Assembly: GCA_000231825.2 (NCBI GenBank)
Contig: JH720396.1
Coordinates: forward strand, 101,024 to 165,023
DNA length: 64,000 bases
DNA from: Tetrahymena elliotti 4EA
Taxonomy: Eukaryota > Ciliophora > Oligohymenophorea > Hymenostomatida > Tetrahymenidae
Direction: 5' to 3'
Below the pieces are notes generated by a model that saw only the letters and a program-made list of their open reading frames with translations, was not told where the DNA came from and ran no database searches. This document shows positions 50,689-61,457 of this stretch, piece by piece. The position numbers and the translations under genes were made by a program. Within the stretch, counting starts at the first letter, position 1. Each line of letters begins with the position of its first letter.

Positions 50689-51279
50689 CTTCCCTATCTA
50701 AATTCAGCTTTTTATCAAATATATTTTGAATAATAAATATTCTTGCTTTTATGAGGAATTAACAAAAGTTTTTATCTTTTTATTTAGATATATAATCAAA
50801 TGAATAGAAAAACTAAATTATTTTCTTTTCTTTATTAATTAATTAAGTTTTAATTATTATCAAATATATATCTTCACTAATAAAACAACCTCCACTCCAT
50901 TGTTTTATTATTAAATTCCTTTCAAATATTATATACAATTTTTTCTTTATGATAGGTGATAGCACAGCTTAATGCATTCAATTTTCAAATATATTTTTTT
51001 GCTCTTTCTTTACTCAAAAATCAAGAAAAAACATCAAGTTTGAGTAATTGAATAAAAAAACATTTTAAGATGAATTCTTTTCAAGATAAAATTTTAGTAA
51101 CTCATTATAATATAAATTAAAAGTAAATTTTATACATAGAAAAATAAAACTATCGTTATAGTCGTTAAATTAACTAAATTTAATTAAATTTTAAATCCTT
51201 TTGTTGAGCAAGTTTATATATTCTTTCTATCTATCTAGCTAACTATTTATTTCAATTAATTCTAGATTTTATAGAGTGA
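50689..51279. other. Upstream region of the LC8 gene
   Basis: AT-rich, promoter and 5' UTR of the minus-strand LC8 gene. No other feature seen. Confidence 0.4.
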
Positions 51280-52330
51280 ATAGGTGCCATATCCAAAAGA
51301 CACTATTAAAAGGCTTTGTTAAATTGTTCATCAAATTAATCTAGATAAAAAATTTTTATTTGAGAGTTAATGATAAGAAATTTATAATACTTTCACATGG
51401 CTTAAATCCTCTTAACTGTCTTTTTAAATAATTTTAGAAGCATCTTTTATCACCTAAATAATTATTTTAATTAAAAAGTGTAAGTTATATTTTCTATCAA
51501 ATTATTTTACCTGGCTTACAAAAAGAAGAAATATTTGTAGCTCTTATCTAAAATTAAATTAGAATATTTTTTTATTAAACAATTTAATTGAAAAATAAAT
51601 ATTTTACATTCATGCAAAGTACTTGAGGGCAACTCTTAAAGTCTACATCAGATCTTAAAAAATCATAAAGGAGAGTCATCTTTTTAAGTTTAAAATCAAA
51701 TTATTGTGTGTTTGCTTAAAAAATTCTAGTTTCAGCTAAAAAGATTTAAAAGATAAATAGGTACATTGTAATTAACAAAGGAATTAAACATATTCTAATC
51801 AGACATGTAATTCTAGCAGATATATATCTATATTTTATAAAATTTAAATGTTAAAAATATATTCATTTTATTTAACTTAATCTAAATATTTATCCTATCA
51901 AATGTTTACTTTTTTCTTTTTAGGGTAGAATGATGCTATTGAAGTATTTGAAGAAGGACAAAACTAAAACTAGATTACATCTTCAGGTTTAAATATATAA
52001 TTCATAGACAAAAAACCTTCCTTGAACTTTTTCCACTCGGCTGTGATAAATAATGAATGGAATATGATTAAAATCTTTGCGTCAAAAGAATTAATATTTC
52101 TAATGTTTACCTGTCTTAGAATAAAGCTCTAAAAACTATTTAACTTGACCACCCTATTCGGTATTAGCCTTAGAAATTTCTATTGATAATAAATGATATT
52201 TTAATTTGGCTCTATTTGGTATTATGCAGGGTGAATGTAAGCAATAATTACGCACCTATGAGTCTTTCTGGGTTTACTAAAAACTATGAGTTTTCTTAAA
52301 CTTTTTAATATCTAGGTTCTTAAGCCATTT
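51280..52330 (+). pseudogene. Possible decayed or unrecognised gene
   Basis: Some plus-strand stretches look protein-like but do not join into a convincing gene. Around 51925-52130, after a T-rich, AG-ending acceptor-like run, a frame reads NDAIEVFEEGQNQNQITSS, then HSAVINNEWNMIKIFASKE. At about 51300-51440 another reads QKTLLKGFVKLFIKLIQIK and ILSHGLNPLNCL. No good ATG precedes them, TGA interrupts each frame, and splice phases do not resolve. It may be a gene remnant, a diverged gene I failed to assemble, or chance. Family not recognised. Confidence 0.25.
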
Positions 52331-52519
52331 TGATATTTGATATAATTGTATCCTATAAAGTGTTGACTTTCTTAAAAATCAATAAATATTGATAAAAATA
52401 ATATCTTTCTTTCTACTATTTTAGATTTGCCTTAATAATATGTTGAATTAATTACCAATAAATAAATTCACATTTAATTTTAAAATATTCTTTAAATTGT
52501 TTTAATTTCTGATGCAATT

Positions 52520-52775
52520 CTATGAAAAAACAATATTAGATACACTTTTGAAAAAACAGAAATATTTACAAAATTCTATGATTTATATTAAATATAAGGA
52601 TTGATAGAAGATTTTATATATTTGATTGAAAGAAGATCTAATAGCCTTTAGCAATACATAGATTTACCACTATGAAAAAACAATATTTAAAAAGTGGCAC
52701 TATTGAAAAAATAGAAATATTTACAAAATTTTATGAGATATGTTAATTGTATAGATTGATAGAAAATATATATTT
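52520..52775. repeat. Diverged direct repeat, period 150 bp
   Basis: CTATGAAAAAACAATATT occurs at 52520 and again at 52670. In each copy it is followed after about 15-20 bp by a GAAAAAA-AGAAATATTTACAAAATT block and then by an ATTGATAGAA motif. The second copy is about 100 bp long and ends almost against the TGA of the adjacent minus-strand gene (52784-52786). The pattern is a local tandem duplication with later divergence. Confidence 0.65.
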
Positions 52776-52783
52776 TTTCACTA

Positions 52784-54804
52784 TCAGATTGCTTAATTAA
52801 TTGATAGGTGCTGGAGGATAGACATAGAAGTATTCTCTACTTAGATAACTTGCTAAAATTTAATTTATTAAAACATTAATTCTATTTATGATCATTATAA
52901 AATATATTACTTCTGAAAACAGATTAACAATTTATGAAAAAGTAAATGTTTGTGTTGTGAAAGGGTCCAGCATTTTTAAATATTTTTCTACATCTGACGA
53001 AGGTATTGGCAAATTTAAATTATTCATCAGTATTATAAATTCTTCCTATAATATTAATATAAATTAATTTACTTATGAATAAACAAAGAGAGCGTAAAGA
53101 TATTACCTCATTTATAACTCCATCTGAGTCTGTATCTACTTATTTAAACTACTAAATAAATGGCTTTAAGAATTTTTCATGACTTTTTAACTAGAAATCT
53201 AAAATAACATTTTCAAAACTTGTGTAAAGAATTTTCTTTCTTTCAATATTTTCTTTTGTAAGTTCTTCTCTTTTTTGGCCTTTCCTATTTTCAATTCAAA
53301 CAATAAATGATAAAAAACTGTTTTCAATAAATATGTTTTTTATACTTTTTAGGAGGGCTTTGAACATTGTAATACATCAAATCTTTCACTTTTTCTATTA
53401 AGTGTTTGCTATCATCCTTGTTATACATGTAATTTATAATATCAGTCATTTCTTCAATTGTCACTTGACCAGCTGATTTAGATTCTACCATGCTTTTTAA
53501 CTCTGCTGCGTTTTTAAGGGGATACTTTCCTTTTAGATGCATCTATTAATATTGTTAATATTTCTAATTATAATTATCTATTTTTATTTCTATTTTACAT
53601 TAAGCAGTTCTTTTATTGTCCTTTTAAGTTGTCCCTACACAAATCTAAAGTTCTCATCACATTCATTTCTCAAAATTTTAGTAAAAACAGCTATATCATT
53701 ATCTTCATGAGAGTATTTTTTTATTGAATATATTATTGTAGAAGCCTACTCTATGACTATAGACTAATTATTTTTTTAAATATATATTTGATCTATTTTA
53801 TATTAAAAAATTACTTTAAGTCCATATTTTTATGTCAGATATTCATACATGTGCATCTCCATAGTCTGAGGAGGTAATTTTTAGTTTTTTTGTTCTTTTG
53901 TATCAAACCATTCCTTTGATGCATATATTTCAAGAATTACTTCTTTAAGCTAATTTATTGATAGATTCTTAGCATTTGATATTGAAATGTTAATTGATGG
54001 ATTAGTATTTCCGAGATTATTTGATTGGTTTAACTTTTATGAAGTAGAATCCCTAAGAGGATGCTCTCCTTTTGATAATCTAATTATTTTATTGAGATAT
54101 TTCTTATTTTCTTCCTCTAATAATTCAATCCTATTTAATAGTTCTTTATTATTCTATTATTTTATTATACATAATTAAAAATTAGATAGCTAAAGGACAA
54201 ATACAGTTTTACCATATTTTAACTATCTCCAAAATCTTAGTGATTGTTGACAGGAGATGATGACTTTAAATTTTAAATTTATTTGGACTATTCTTAAATA
54301 ATTTCTTTTGATAAAAATATCTTTTGAATTTTGTTTTTGGAAATAATAAATTATCTTACATGACATTTACTTGAAAATAATAGCATGTGCATCATGAATT
54401 GAAGCTATGGAGTAGTAGAGTCTTTCGTCTACTTTATCTGTATATTCAATTGTATGTTTAAAACAAGTTTCATAAAGATTGTAAGCTTGTTTGATTTAAA
54501 GTAAACCCTTCATGTATTAATCATCGTCTTCTTACTAAGATAACTTTTCCTTCAAATTTAAAATAATTTTAGATACATTCTAATTAAATTAGCTTTTTGT
54601 TTCAATTTCAGTTTCTCTATTATTGTCTTTATATAAACTTTGAAGATCTTAAAATATTTCCTAATAAAAATTATTTATATATATTAAATATCTAGTACTA
54701 AATAACTAATCTACTGATGCTTCTTCTACATTCTTTTTCTAAAAGTACTAATAATCTTCAAACTCAATTATTTAATCCTTTTTATTTATTTTAACTTTTG
54801 TCAT
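52784..54804 (-). CDS. Coiled-coil / EF-hand protein, probably cilia-associated
   Basis: Minus-strand gene with several introns. The N-terminal exon (54804-54370) reads MTKVKINKKDQIIEFEDYQY, then KGLLQIKQAYNLYETCFKHT and IASIHDAHAIIFK. The central exon (about 54170-53550) has a coiled coil (NRIELLEEENKKYLNKIIRL), then a conserved-looking block: LKEVILEIYASKEWFDTKEQ, ETMEMHMYEYLTQKYGLK-like spacing, and DNDIAVFTKILRNECDENFR. Further exons give AGQVTIEEMTDIINYMYNKD and an EF-hand loop DTDSDGVINEEEF at about 53120-53000 with five good calcium ligands. The last exon ends ILQHLSINQAI at TGA 52784-52786. The EF-hand implies calcium binding. I recall similar blocks in flagellar proteins but cannot name the family, so ciliary location is inference. 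The start may not be the true one: see the LRR exons immediately upstream. Confidence 0.7.
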
Positions 54805-54819
54805 GAAAATTTACATTTA

Positions 54820-55575
54820 AACAAAATACTTATTCTTCATTCTCTTCATCTTCAGCATTTTGTTATAAATGATGTTGAATCTCTATATTTTATATATAAA
54901 TAACTTATATAAAAATATATCTTAATATCTTTCCTACACTTTTGATTGATATAAAGTAGTTAAGGCAACTATTGAATCAAAAAGACTTCTTCATCTATAC
55001 TGGAAAGAGAAATATTTAAAGACTATAACTCCCTTAGATTTACCAAAACTTCAACCAAATTATCTAACTAATAAACATAAAAAAAAATTGATTATTAACG
55101 GTATTGAAGCCAATATTTATAAAATCATATTATGATGAATAAAAATTACGCTTTCAATTGGATTACCAGAAATATCGAATTCTTACAAGCCTTAAAGTTC
55201 TTATAATTTTATGGGTACTGTTCTTATATTATTATTTTTAAATGAAAGCCTTTTTAGATCCTTAAATTTATTCAAAATTTCAATAAAGCCATCAATTTTT
55301 GGAAGAGCCCTTTTAGTATGGTTTTAGGATAAAATATCAATTTATTTTTCTTGAAAAATCTGCTAAAATTAAACTAAGTTACTTGTTCTCTATTTCTATA
55401 TTTTATGTGTTTGGCTTTAAGTTTATTAGATATCTTTTTATGTCCATTTATTTTTATTGTCAAATTGCTATCCTAATTGCTTACCTTTTTGTTATATTAA
55501 TTATTATTTATCTATTCGTATTACAAAGATTTTCTTTTTATGGTCAATATAAACAAATTCATAAATAACCAATAT
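54820..55575 (-). CDS. Leucine-rich-repeat exons, probable 5' part of the neighbouring EF-hand gene
   Basis: Minus-strand exons in phase-compatible order. One reads MNLFILTIKRKSLQYEQINN with NREQ at its end. Another has ALPKIDGFIEILNKFKDLKR, LSFKNNNIRTVPIKLQELQG and LQEFDISGNPIE, clear LRRs. A further one has LDNLVEVLVNLRELQSLNIS and a cap ending YINQKCRKDI. A last one reads EIQHHLQQNAEDEENEEQ, right against the downstream start at 54804. No TGA-terminated end is visible for an independent LRR gene, so an LRR/coiled-coil/EF-hand fusion is the simplest reading. Some of the joins would need very short introns (about 23-36 nt), which is why I list it separately. Confidence 0.55.
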
Positions 55576-56762
55576 AATTTTAATTTGATTATTAACAGAT
55601 AAATTTTTGATTTTCAATCAAACTATTTGGTTATTTGATAGTAATACATTTGTTTTAAAAATTAATTTTCAACATAATACATAATGAATAACTCAAAAAT
55701 TTTAATATTAAAAGTGAAATTCTTTTGCGTTCTTCTACTTATCAAAAAATCATTTTTAAGTCTTATTTTTAAAAAAAGAATAAATGTTGAAAGTAAAATT
55801 ACCAATAAAACCTTTTGTAAAGATAAGCAATTAGTACAAATATATATTTTATTACTCTAGGTTTTAAATTGATAGGAAGAATTCTTAATTTATTAATATT
55901 TTGATAATCTAACCCTTAAATGCATAAGCTCAAGTTATTTTTATAAAAAAATTTGTAATTAAAATGAATAAAAATAATATCTATTCATTTTAATTGCTTT
56001 TATTTAGTTTTAAAATAATATTGGAATTTAACTTTCAAAAAAAATATATTTTAAATAAATGCAAAATTCATAAATTAGAATTAACAGAATCCTTAAAAAA
56101 ATTATTATTTGTGCTGTACTCACACTTAAACTAATGAAAGTACCAATGTTTTGAGGTATTATGATATTTTAAATTTCTTTTGAGCAGATTAATGAATAAT
56201 ATCCAAAACAATTAATTTTGCAGGAGTAATTTAATTTTAAACTATTTTACAGAAAAAATTAAAAAATTATTTTTATTTGATAATTCAATTTGTGATCTCA
56301 AATAAAAGGAGTAAGTAAATTTACAAAAATATTATTGATATTGTCATTGATATAAAATAAAAACATATTGTGGCAAATTGATTAAATTGATATTAATTAT
56401 TTATAGTTTATTTTTCTATTTTCAAATATTTCATTTATTAATATTATCAATAAGAATATTCTTTTTCAAAATTCCATATTATTAATGAGAAAATGATATT
56501 TTAAAAACTATATTATATTCAAAACTTAAAGATCGTTTTGAGCAAATTTTAATAGATTTTTACACTAAATTCACATATAAAAATAACTTTTAAAATACAA
56601 ATTTTTGAGATTTTTATAAATTCGAGTAAGTTTAATTGAAAATATTTCTAAAATACGCATATTTTTGCTTTAAGTAAACTAATCATAATTTAATCACATT
56701 ATTTCTCTTATTTATCATTTTATTTTATATTTAATTAATAGCTTTTATTTGAGCTTATTTCT
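55576..56762. other. Intergenic spacer, 1.2 kb
   Basis: Extremely AT-rich DNA upstream of the LRR exons and downstream of the small minus-strand gene. I see nothing in it with protein-like composition or clear secondary structure. Confidence 0.4.
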
Positions 56763-57047
56763 TCATTTTTGGGTTTTTGAGTTTTAACTTTTTGATGTCT
56801 CATAATTATTTTTTTGGCTTTTACTTGAAAACTTAGAGTTTTAATCTAAATACTTTTTGTTTTCATATTCTTCTGGAAAAGCCGCCTCATCTAATTTTTA
56901 CCATGCTTTTAACTTTAAATTATGAAAAGACAAAGCTGCCTTTTAAAAAGCTTTATTGTTTTCTAAGAATTTAGTGACTTCAGGAATCTCAGGAGTTTCC
57001 TTTATTTCTTTGTATAATCCAAAAAATAAGCGGAATCTATTGAACAT
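56763..57047 (-). CDS. Small conserved-looking protein of unknown function
   Basis: Single open frame, 94 aa: MFNRFRLFFGLYKEIKETPE, then IPEVTKFLENNKAFQKAALS, FHNLKLKAWQKLDEAAFPEE, a short YLDQNSKF and a Ser/Lys/Gln-rich tail ending SKTQK at TGA 56763-56765. The G+C content is visibly raised over its surroundings and three glutamines use TAA, both typical of real genes here. The first ~60 residues look amphipathic-helical with aromatic residues; the tail is basic and probably disordered. The frame is open for about 36 nt before the ATG, so an upstream exon is possible. No family recognised. Confidence 0.6.
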
Positions 57048-58279
57048 TACAAATATTTTCTGCTAATTATCTAAAACTTTTAAGAAATTAAATTATTAAT
57101 TAAATATTATTAATAATATAAATACACAATTAATGAAGAAATAAGTGGATAGATGAATAATTTTTTTTAACAATATTAAGATAAAATATTCTTAAAATAT
57201 TTTTGAGATATCAAATTATTTGTAAATTTCCTAAGAAAATAATTTTTTATTTTGAAATAAAATTAAATCTTTTTTTAAAGTAATTGAATGAATCTTCAAT
57301 TTTGTAAAAAAAAATAAATAAAATTAACAAGCAATTGAATCTTCAATTTTATAAAAAATAAATTAATTTTTTTATTTCAAAAGTGAAAAAATAGACATGA
57401 AAAAACTTATTAATGAACAAAATTTAGATCAAAATTTTCTTCAGATTTTGTTTGAATAAATCTATTTTAAAAATTGAAGTAAATGATAATTAAAAAAAGG
57501 ATTAAATTTTTATATTTTTGATAAGAAAGAATCATTAGCCTAATGCCTTACCAGTAACTAACTGATGTTAACAAAAAAATAGTGAATATACTTATTTTTT
57601 TTACGTTAGAAAAAAACAATTGGCTTGCGCATGGAATATTAATAAGATCTTAGATTGAAAAAAGCTTGGAAAAATGATAAAGTAAATTTTTAATTTTAAT
57701 ATTCTGTAAACATGGAAATCACTTTATTTTTTAATCAACAATTTTGTATTTCTGTTTAGAACAAAAATAGTTATACTTAATCAAAAATTTGTAATCAGTT
57801 AGGTAAATCTGAAGAAAGAGGATATTTCAATTGATTAAAAAGTAAGTTTTGATAAAATAATTATATAGAAAAAAGAAAGAAATTATTTGTTGTAATCTCA
57901 CAATATTTCATTTTTAATAATATATTCTTTTACAACAAACCCAAATTTATTAATTGTTTACTACATAAATGATGCAAATGGAAGGAATTTGACTCTTTTT
58001 TGATATGGAATTTAATGCACCATAAATAACTTAACTATTTAAAGATCATTAGAACTCTATTTATTATTAATTTTTCTTTTATAATTCTTTTATATGAAGA
58101 GATGGGCCTTTATGCTCGTATCATCAATCAATATTATTTAAAGTACTTTCTTATGAAAAGAGATCTTATATAAATTCTATTGAAAATAAATGATATTTGA
58201 TATTTTTTGATTTAAAGATAATTAATAGTAGCAAAATAAATACAAAAAGATCTCAAATATTTATTAATTTCTTTTTGCC
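57048..58279. other. Divergent intergenic region, 1.2 kb
   Basis: Between the starts of the small minus-strand gene and the acyltransferase-like gene. AT-rich; the string GAATCTTCAATTTT occurs near 57289 and again near 57340. No gene recognised. Confidence 0.4.
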
Positions 58280-60716
58280 ATGAAATTAAACAGATATTTT
58301 ACAATTTTAGCAATAATATGTGCTGCTTCATTTATTCAATGCAATGCTTAAGCAGCTAATCCTGATTATCTTGCTTGCGCAGCTTCTATTTAGTAAATAT
58401 ATACTGATACACAAAGTCCTTTGAGCTAAGTTTGTCTTGGTAGTACCTCTGTAGGCTTTAATAATTTAGGTGATAGAGATAGATGTTTAAACGAAGCAAA
58501 TACTAACTTTATCTCCGTTTACCTAAATAGCAATTTCAATAATGTTTATCCAACTCCTTACGTATTATGTCTCCCTGATGATTGTACATCTAGTCTCATA
58601 AACGAACATAAAGATTAATTTAATGTTATATTAAATGGGTTGATTTCTAAGGCCATTAAAACATAAACTAATTTTAAAATAACTAATGCTTATGATGCTT
58701 AAAATGATACCCCCAGTGTAGATGCAGGCGTTGTTATTATTAGCATAATTTTAGCATTCTTAGTTATTGCTTCAATTGCTGGTTCTATTATTGTTTACAG
58801 ATTTGAAAGCTCTAAGGTATGCATACCCTTATATCATTTAATTTATTTGAAAAATCTTTCTTTAAAAAATCAATCATAATTTCACATTGTAAAATAATAA
58901 AAAAATCCTTAAAAAAATAAGACTAGACTATATAAAAAATATAATATTTTGATCTTCTTAAATTTACAAATCCTATTCAGCTTTATTCCTATATCAGCTA
59001 ATTATTTTTTTTAAAAAATAACATCATCAATCATTCTATTTTCTTATTTATTTTCTTTTTAATTTGATAGGAAAAGGCCATCAAAAAGAGACTTTAATAA
59101 TAAGCAAACGAAGAAGTTCCATCAGCTGCTTTGAGCAATGATTTAAATGAAGACTTCTCTCATCCTTCAGAAAGCCTTTCTGTTAAATGTGGAAGAGCTT
59201 TTGGTATTGTAGAGAATTTCAACAAGCTCTTTACATTCAAGAACTAAGGTCATATTGATTTCGCAATTATGAATGGAACTAAAGTATTTTGTATTGTCTG
59301 GATTATTATTGGACAATCTTATTTGATCAGATTCGGATCTATTAAGAATGTTGCTGACAGATAAAATATACAAGAATCTACTGGCTACTCGACTATTGCC
59401 GCAACTTCTCAATTAGCTGTTGACATGTTTTTCTATATCAGTGGTTTTCTACTAGCTGCCATATTCTTAGAAAGATTTGCTAACAGAACTGAATTGAAGG
59501 TAATAAATTTATTATAAAAAAGTAGCTTTCTTTCAAAATAATGAATTCTCATAAACAGTATTAAAAATTATTTTTTTAAAAAGCCAAGCACCTTGTTAGT
59601 TTTCATCTCTCATCGTTTTATTAGATTATGGCCTACTTATTTCATTGTACTCCTCTTCTACTGGTAAATTTGGTCATTCACTGGTAATGGTCCCATGTTT
59701 AACTAAGAAATGGATAATGTTAATAATTGTGACTCCAGAATTTGGGCTAACATATTGATGATTGACAACCTTGCAAATAATGGAAACACCTAAGGTTGCT
59801 TCTAGTGGGGTTTTGTTATCTCCAATGAAATTCAATTCTTTGTTATTGGTATAATTATTTTATACATCTATAACCTTAATTCTAAAATTGGTGTTGGCAT
59901 GATTTTATCCTTCTTTATTGGCTCTCAAATTGCTGCTATTGTTATAGCCTCCAATAATGATTATAAAGCTGATTACTTTACTTTAACAAATCCTGACACT
60001 TATTATAATGATTTCCACATTAAGCCTTGGGTAAGAATGGGTCCTTACTTCCTTGGTGTTTTGGCTGGTATTTATTATCGTTCTTACAAATTAGGTAATA
60101 CAATTTTATCTTTTTTCAAAAATTTCTAATTTTATCAAAAAATTTAGGAACATCTTCCATTGTTTAATTTGCAGACAAGGTTTTAAATAATAATGTATTG
60201 AGATATGGTCTTTACTTTATTGGAATAAGTTTAATTAGTGCTGTTGTTTGGAGCATTGTTCCTGTTTAAGAAGATGTTGATAATTGGAGTCAAGCTGGCC
60301 ATTCAATATACTTAGCTTTTGGAAGAATTGGTTTTATTTTTGGTTACTTTTTACTGACTATTCCTTTATTATTCGGAAAGAGAAACTACTTAAGAGCATT
60401 CTTAGGAGCAAGAATTTGGGTCCCACTTTCTAGAGTTACTTTTTGCATGTATTTAGTTCACTAATTTGTCATTGAAAGAAGTCTTTTCAACTAAAAGAGT
60501 GTTAGATATTTTGATAATTAATTAGCTTTGTACTCTGCTATTTCTGACATAGTATTTATTCTTCTCATTGCTTCTGCTTTTTGCGTTTGTGTTGAACTTC
60601 CAATTATCAATTTAGAAAAATTGTTCTTAATCAGTCCTTCCAAACTTAAAGGAATTAAAGGAGAAGAAAATGACAACTTTGAAGCAGTAGAAATTAAATA
60701 ACAATTCATAAGCTGA
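58280..60716 (+). CDS. NRF-6 / acyltransferase-3-like multipass membrane protein
   Basis: Four exons, 58280-58816, 59071-59499, 59584-60094 and 60148-60716, sum to 2046 nt (681 aa) with consistent phases. A signal peptide (YFTILAIICAASFIQCNAQA) is followed by a cysteine-containing luminal NRF-type domain of about 140 residues (CLNEANTNF, YPTPYVLCLPDDCTSSL) and a first membrane helix (VVIISIILAFLVIASIAGS). After a cytosolic linker come about ten hydrophobic helices typical of acyltransferase family 3 (FFYISGFLLAAIFLE; ISHRFIRLWPTYFIVLLFYW; IKPWVRMGPYFLGVLAGI; PLSRVTFCMYLVHQFVI). The family moves acyl groups across or onto membrane-facing substrates; NRF-6 of worms is linked to lipid uptake. 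In helix 1 the usual catalytic GLR...H motif reads NGTKVFCIVWIIIGQ, with Gln in place of His. Family membership is firm, activity uncertain. Confidence 0.92.
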
Positions 60717-61457
60717 AAAATATGAAATTTATATTTACAATATAAGTGATCGTTATTTTTAATAAAAAATTGATAGTAAATTTAAATAAAAAATTCTTAT
60801 CTGTATAACAAAATATTTTTTAACTTAGAAGATCATTCATTTTATGTTGATAATTAATTAATCATCATCCATACAACTTTTTCCACTTTAAAATTCATAA
60901 ATTTGAAAAATGTAATTTTGTTTTGATAAGTTTCATCATTCAACTTAAATTAAATTTAGATCATCCTCTATCCAATTAAAAGTTTATACTTAAATTTAAT
61001 TTTTTTAAAGTATCAAAAGAAAGAAGATTTAAATCCTTAATTTAATTTTCTCAACATAAACAAAAATATTTATTAAATTTTTTTAAAATTAAATTGTCAT
61101 ATGCTTTAGTAATTTAAAAGCTTTATTTTTTATTAAATATTTTTTATATAACAAAAATTTTGTTTATTTTTTAAATATTATGAATGTATTTCTTTAAATT
61201 ACTTATGTTTTCAAGTATCTAAAAATTATTAAATGATGATTTGCTTCTATTGAAATTTTGAGAGTAAATACAAAATTCCACTTCAATAAACAAATAAACT
61301 AAGAAATAGACTTATTTAATAAATTAGTATTTTTTTGTTTTACAAAATATTGGAAAAATAAATAAATTTGATGAAATAATTTAAAATTATACTTTTGTGA
61401 AAAAAATTATTTACAGAAATAAAATAAATTTTTTTTAATTTTGGTTGTTGGCGGATG
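60717..61457. other. Convergent 3' intergenic region
   Basis: AT-rich spacer between two convergent genes; no coding frame or structure recognised. Confidence 0.45.

Noticed and set aside
55383..55568. Hydrophobic plus-strand frame
   Set aside because: Antisense of the Lys/Asn-rich 5' LRR exon on the minus strand.
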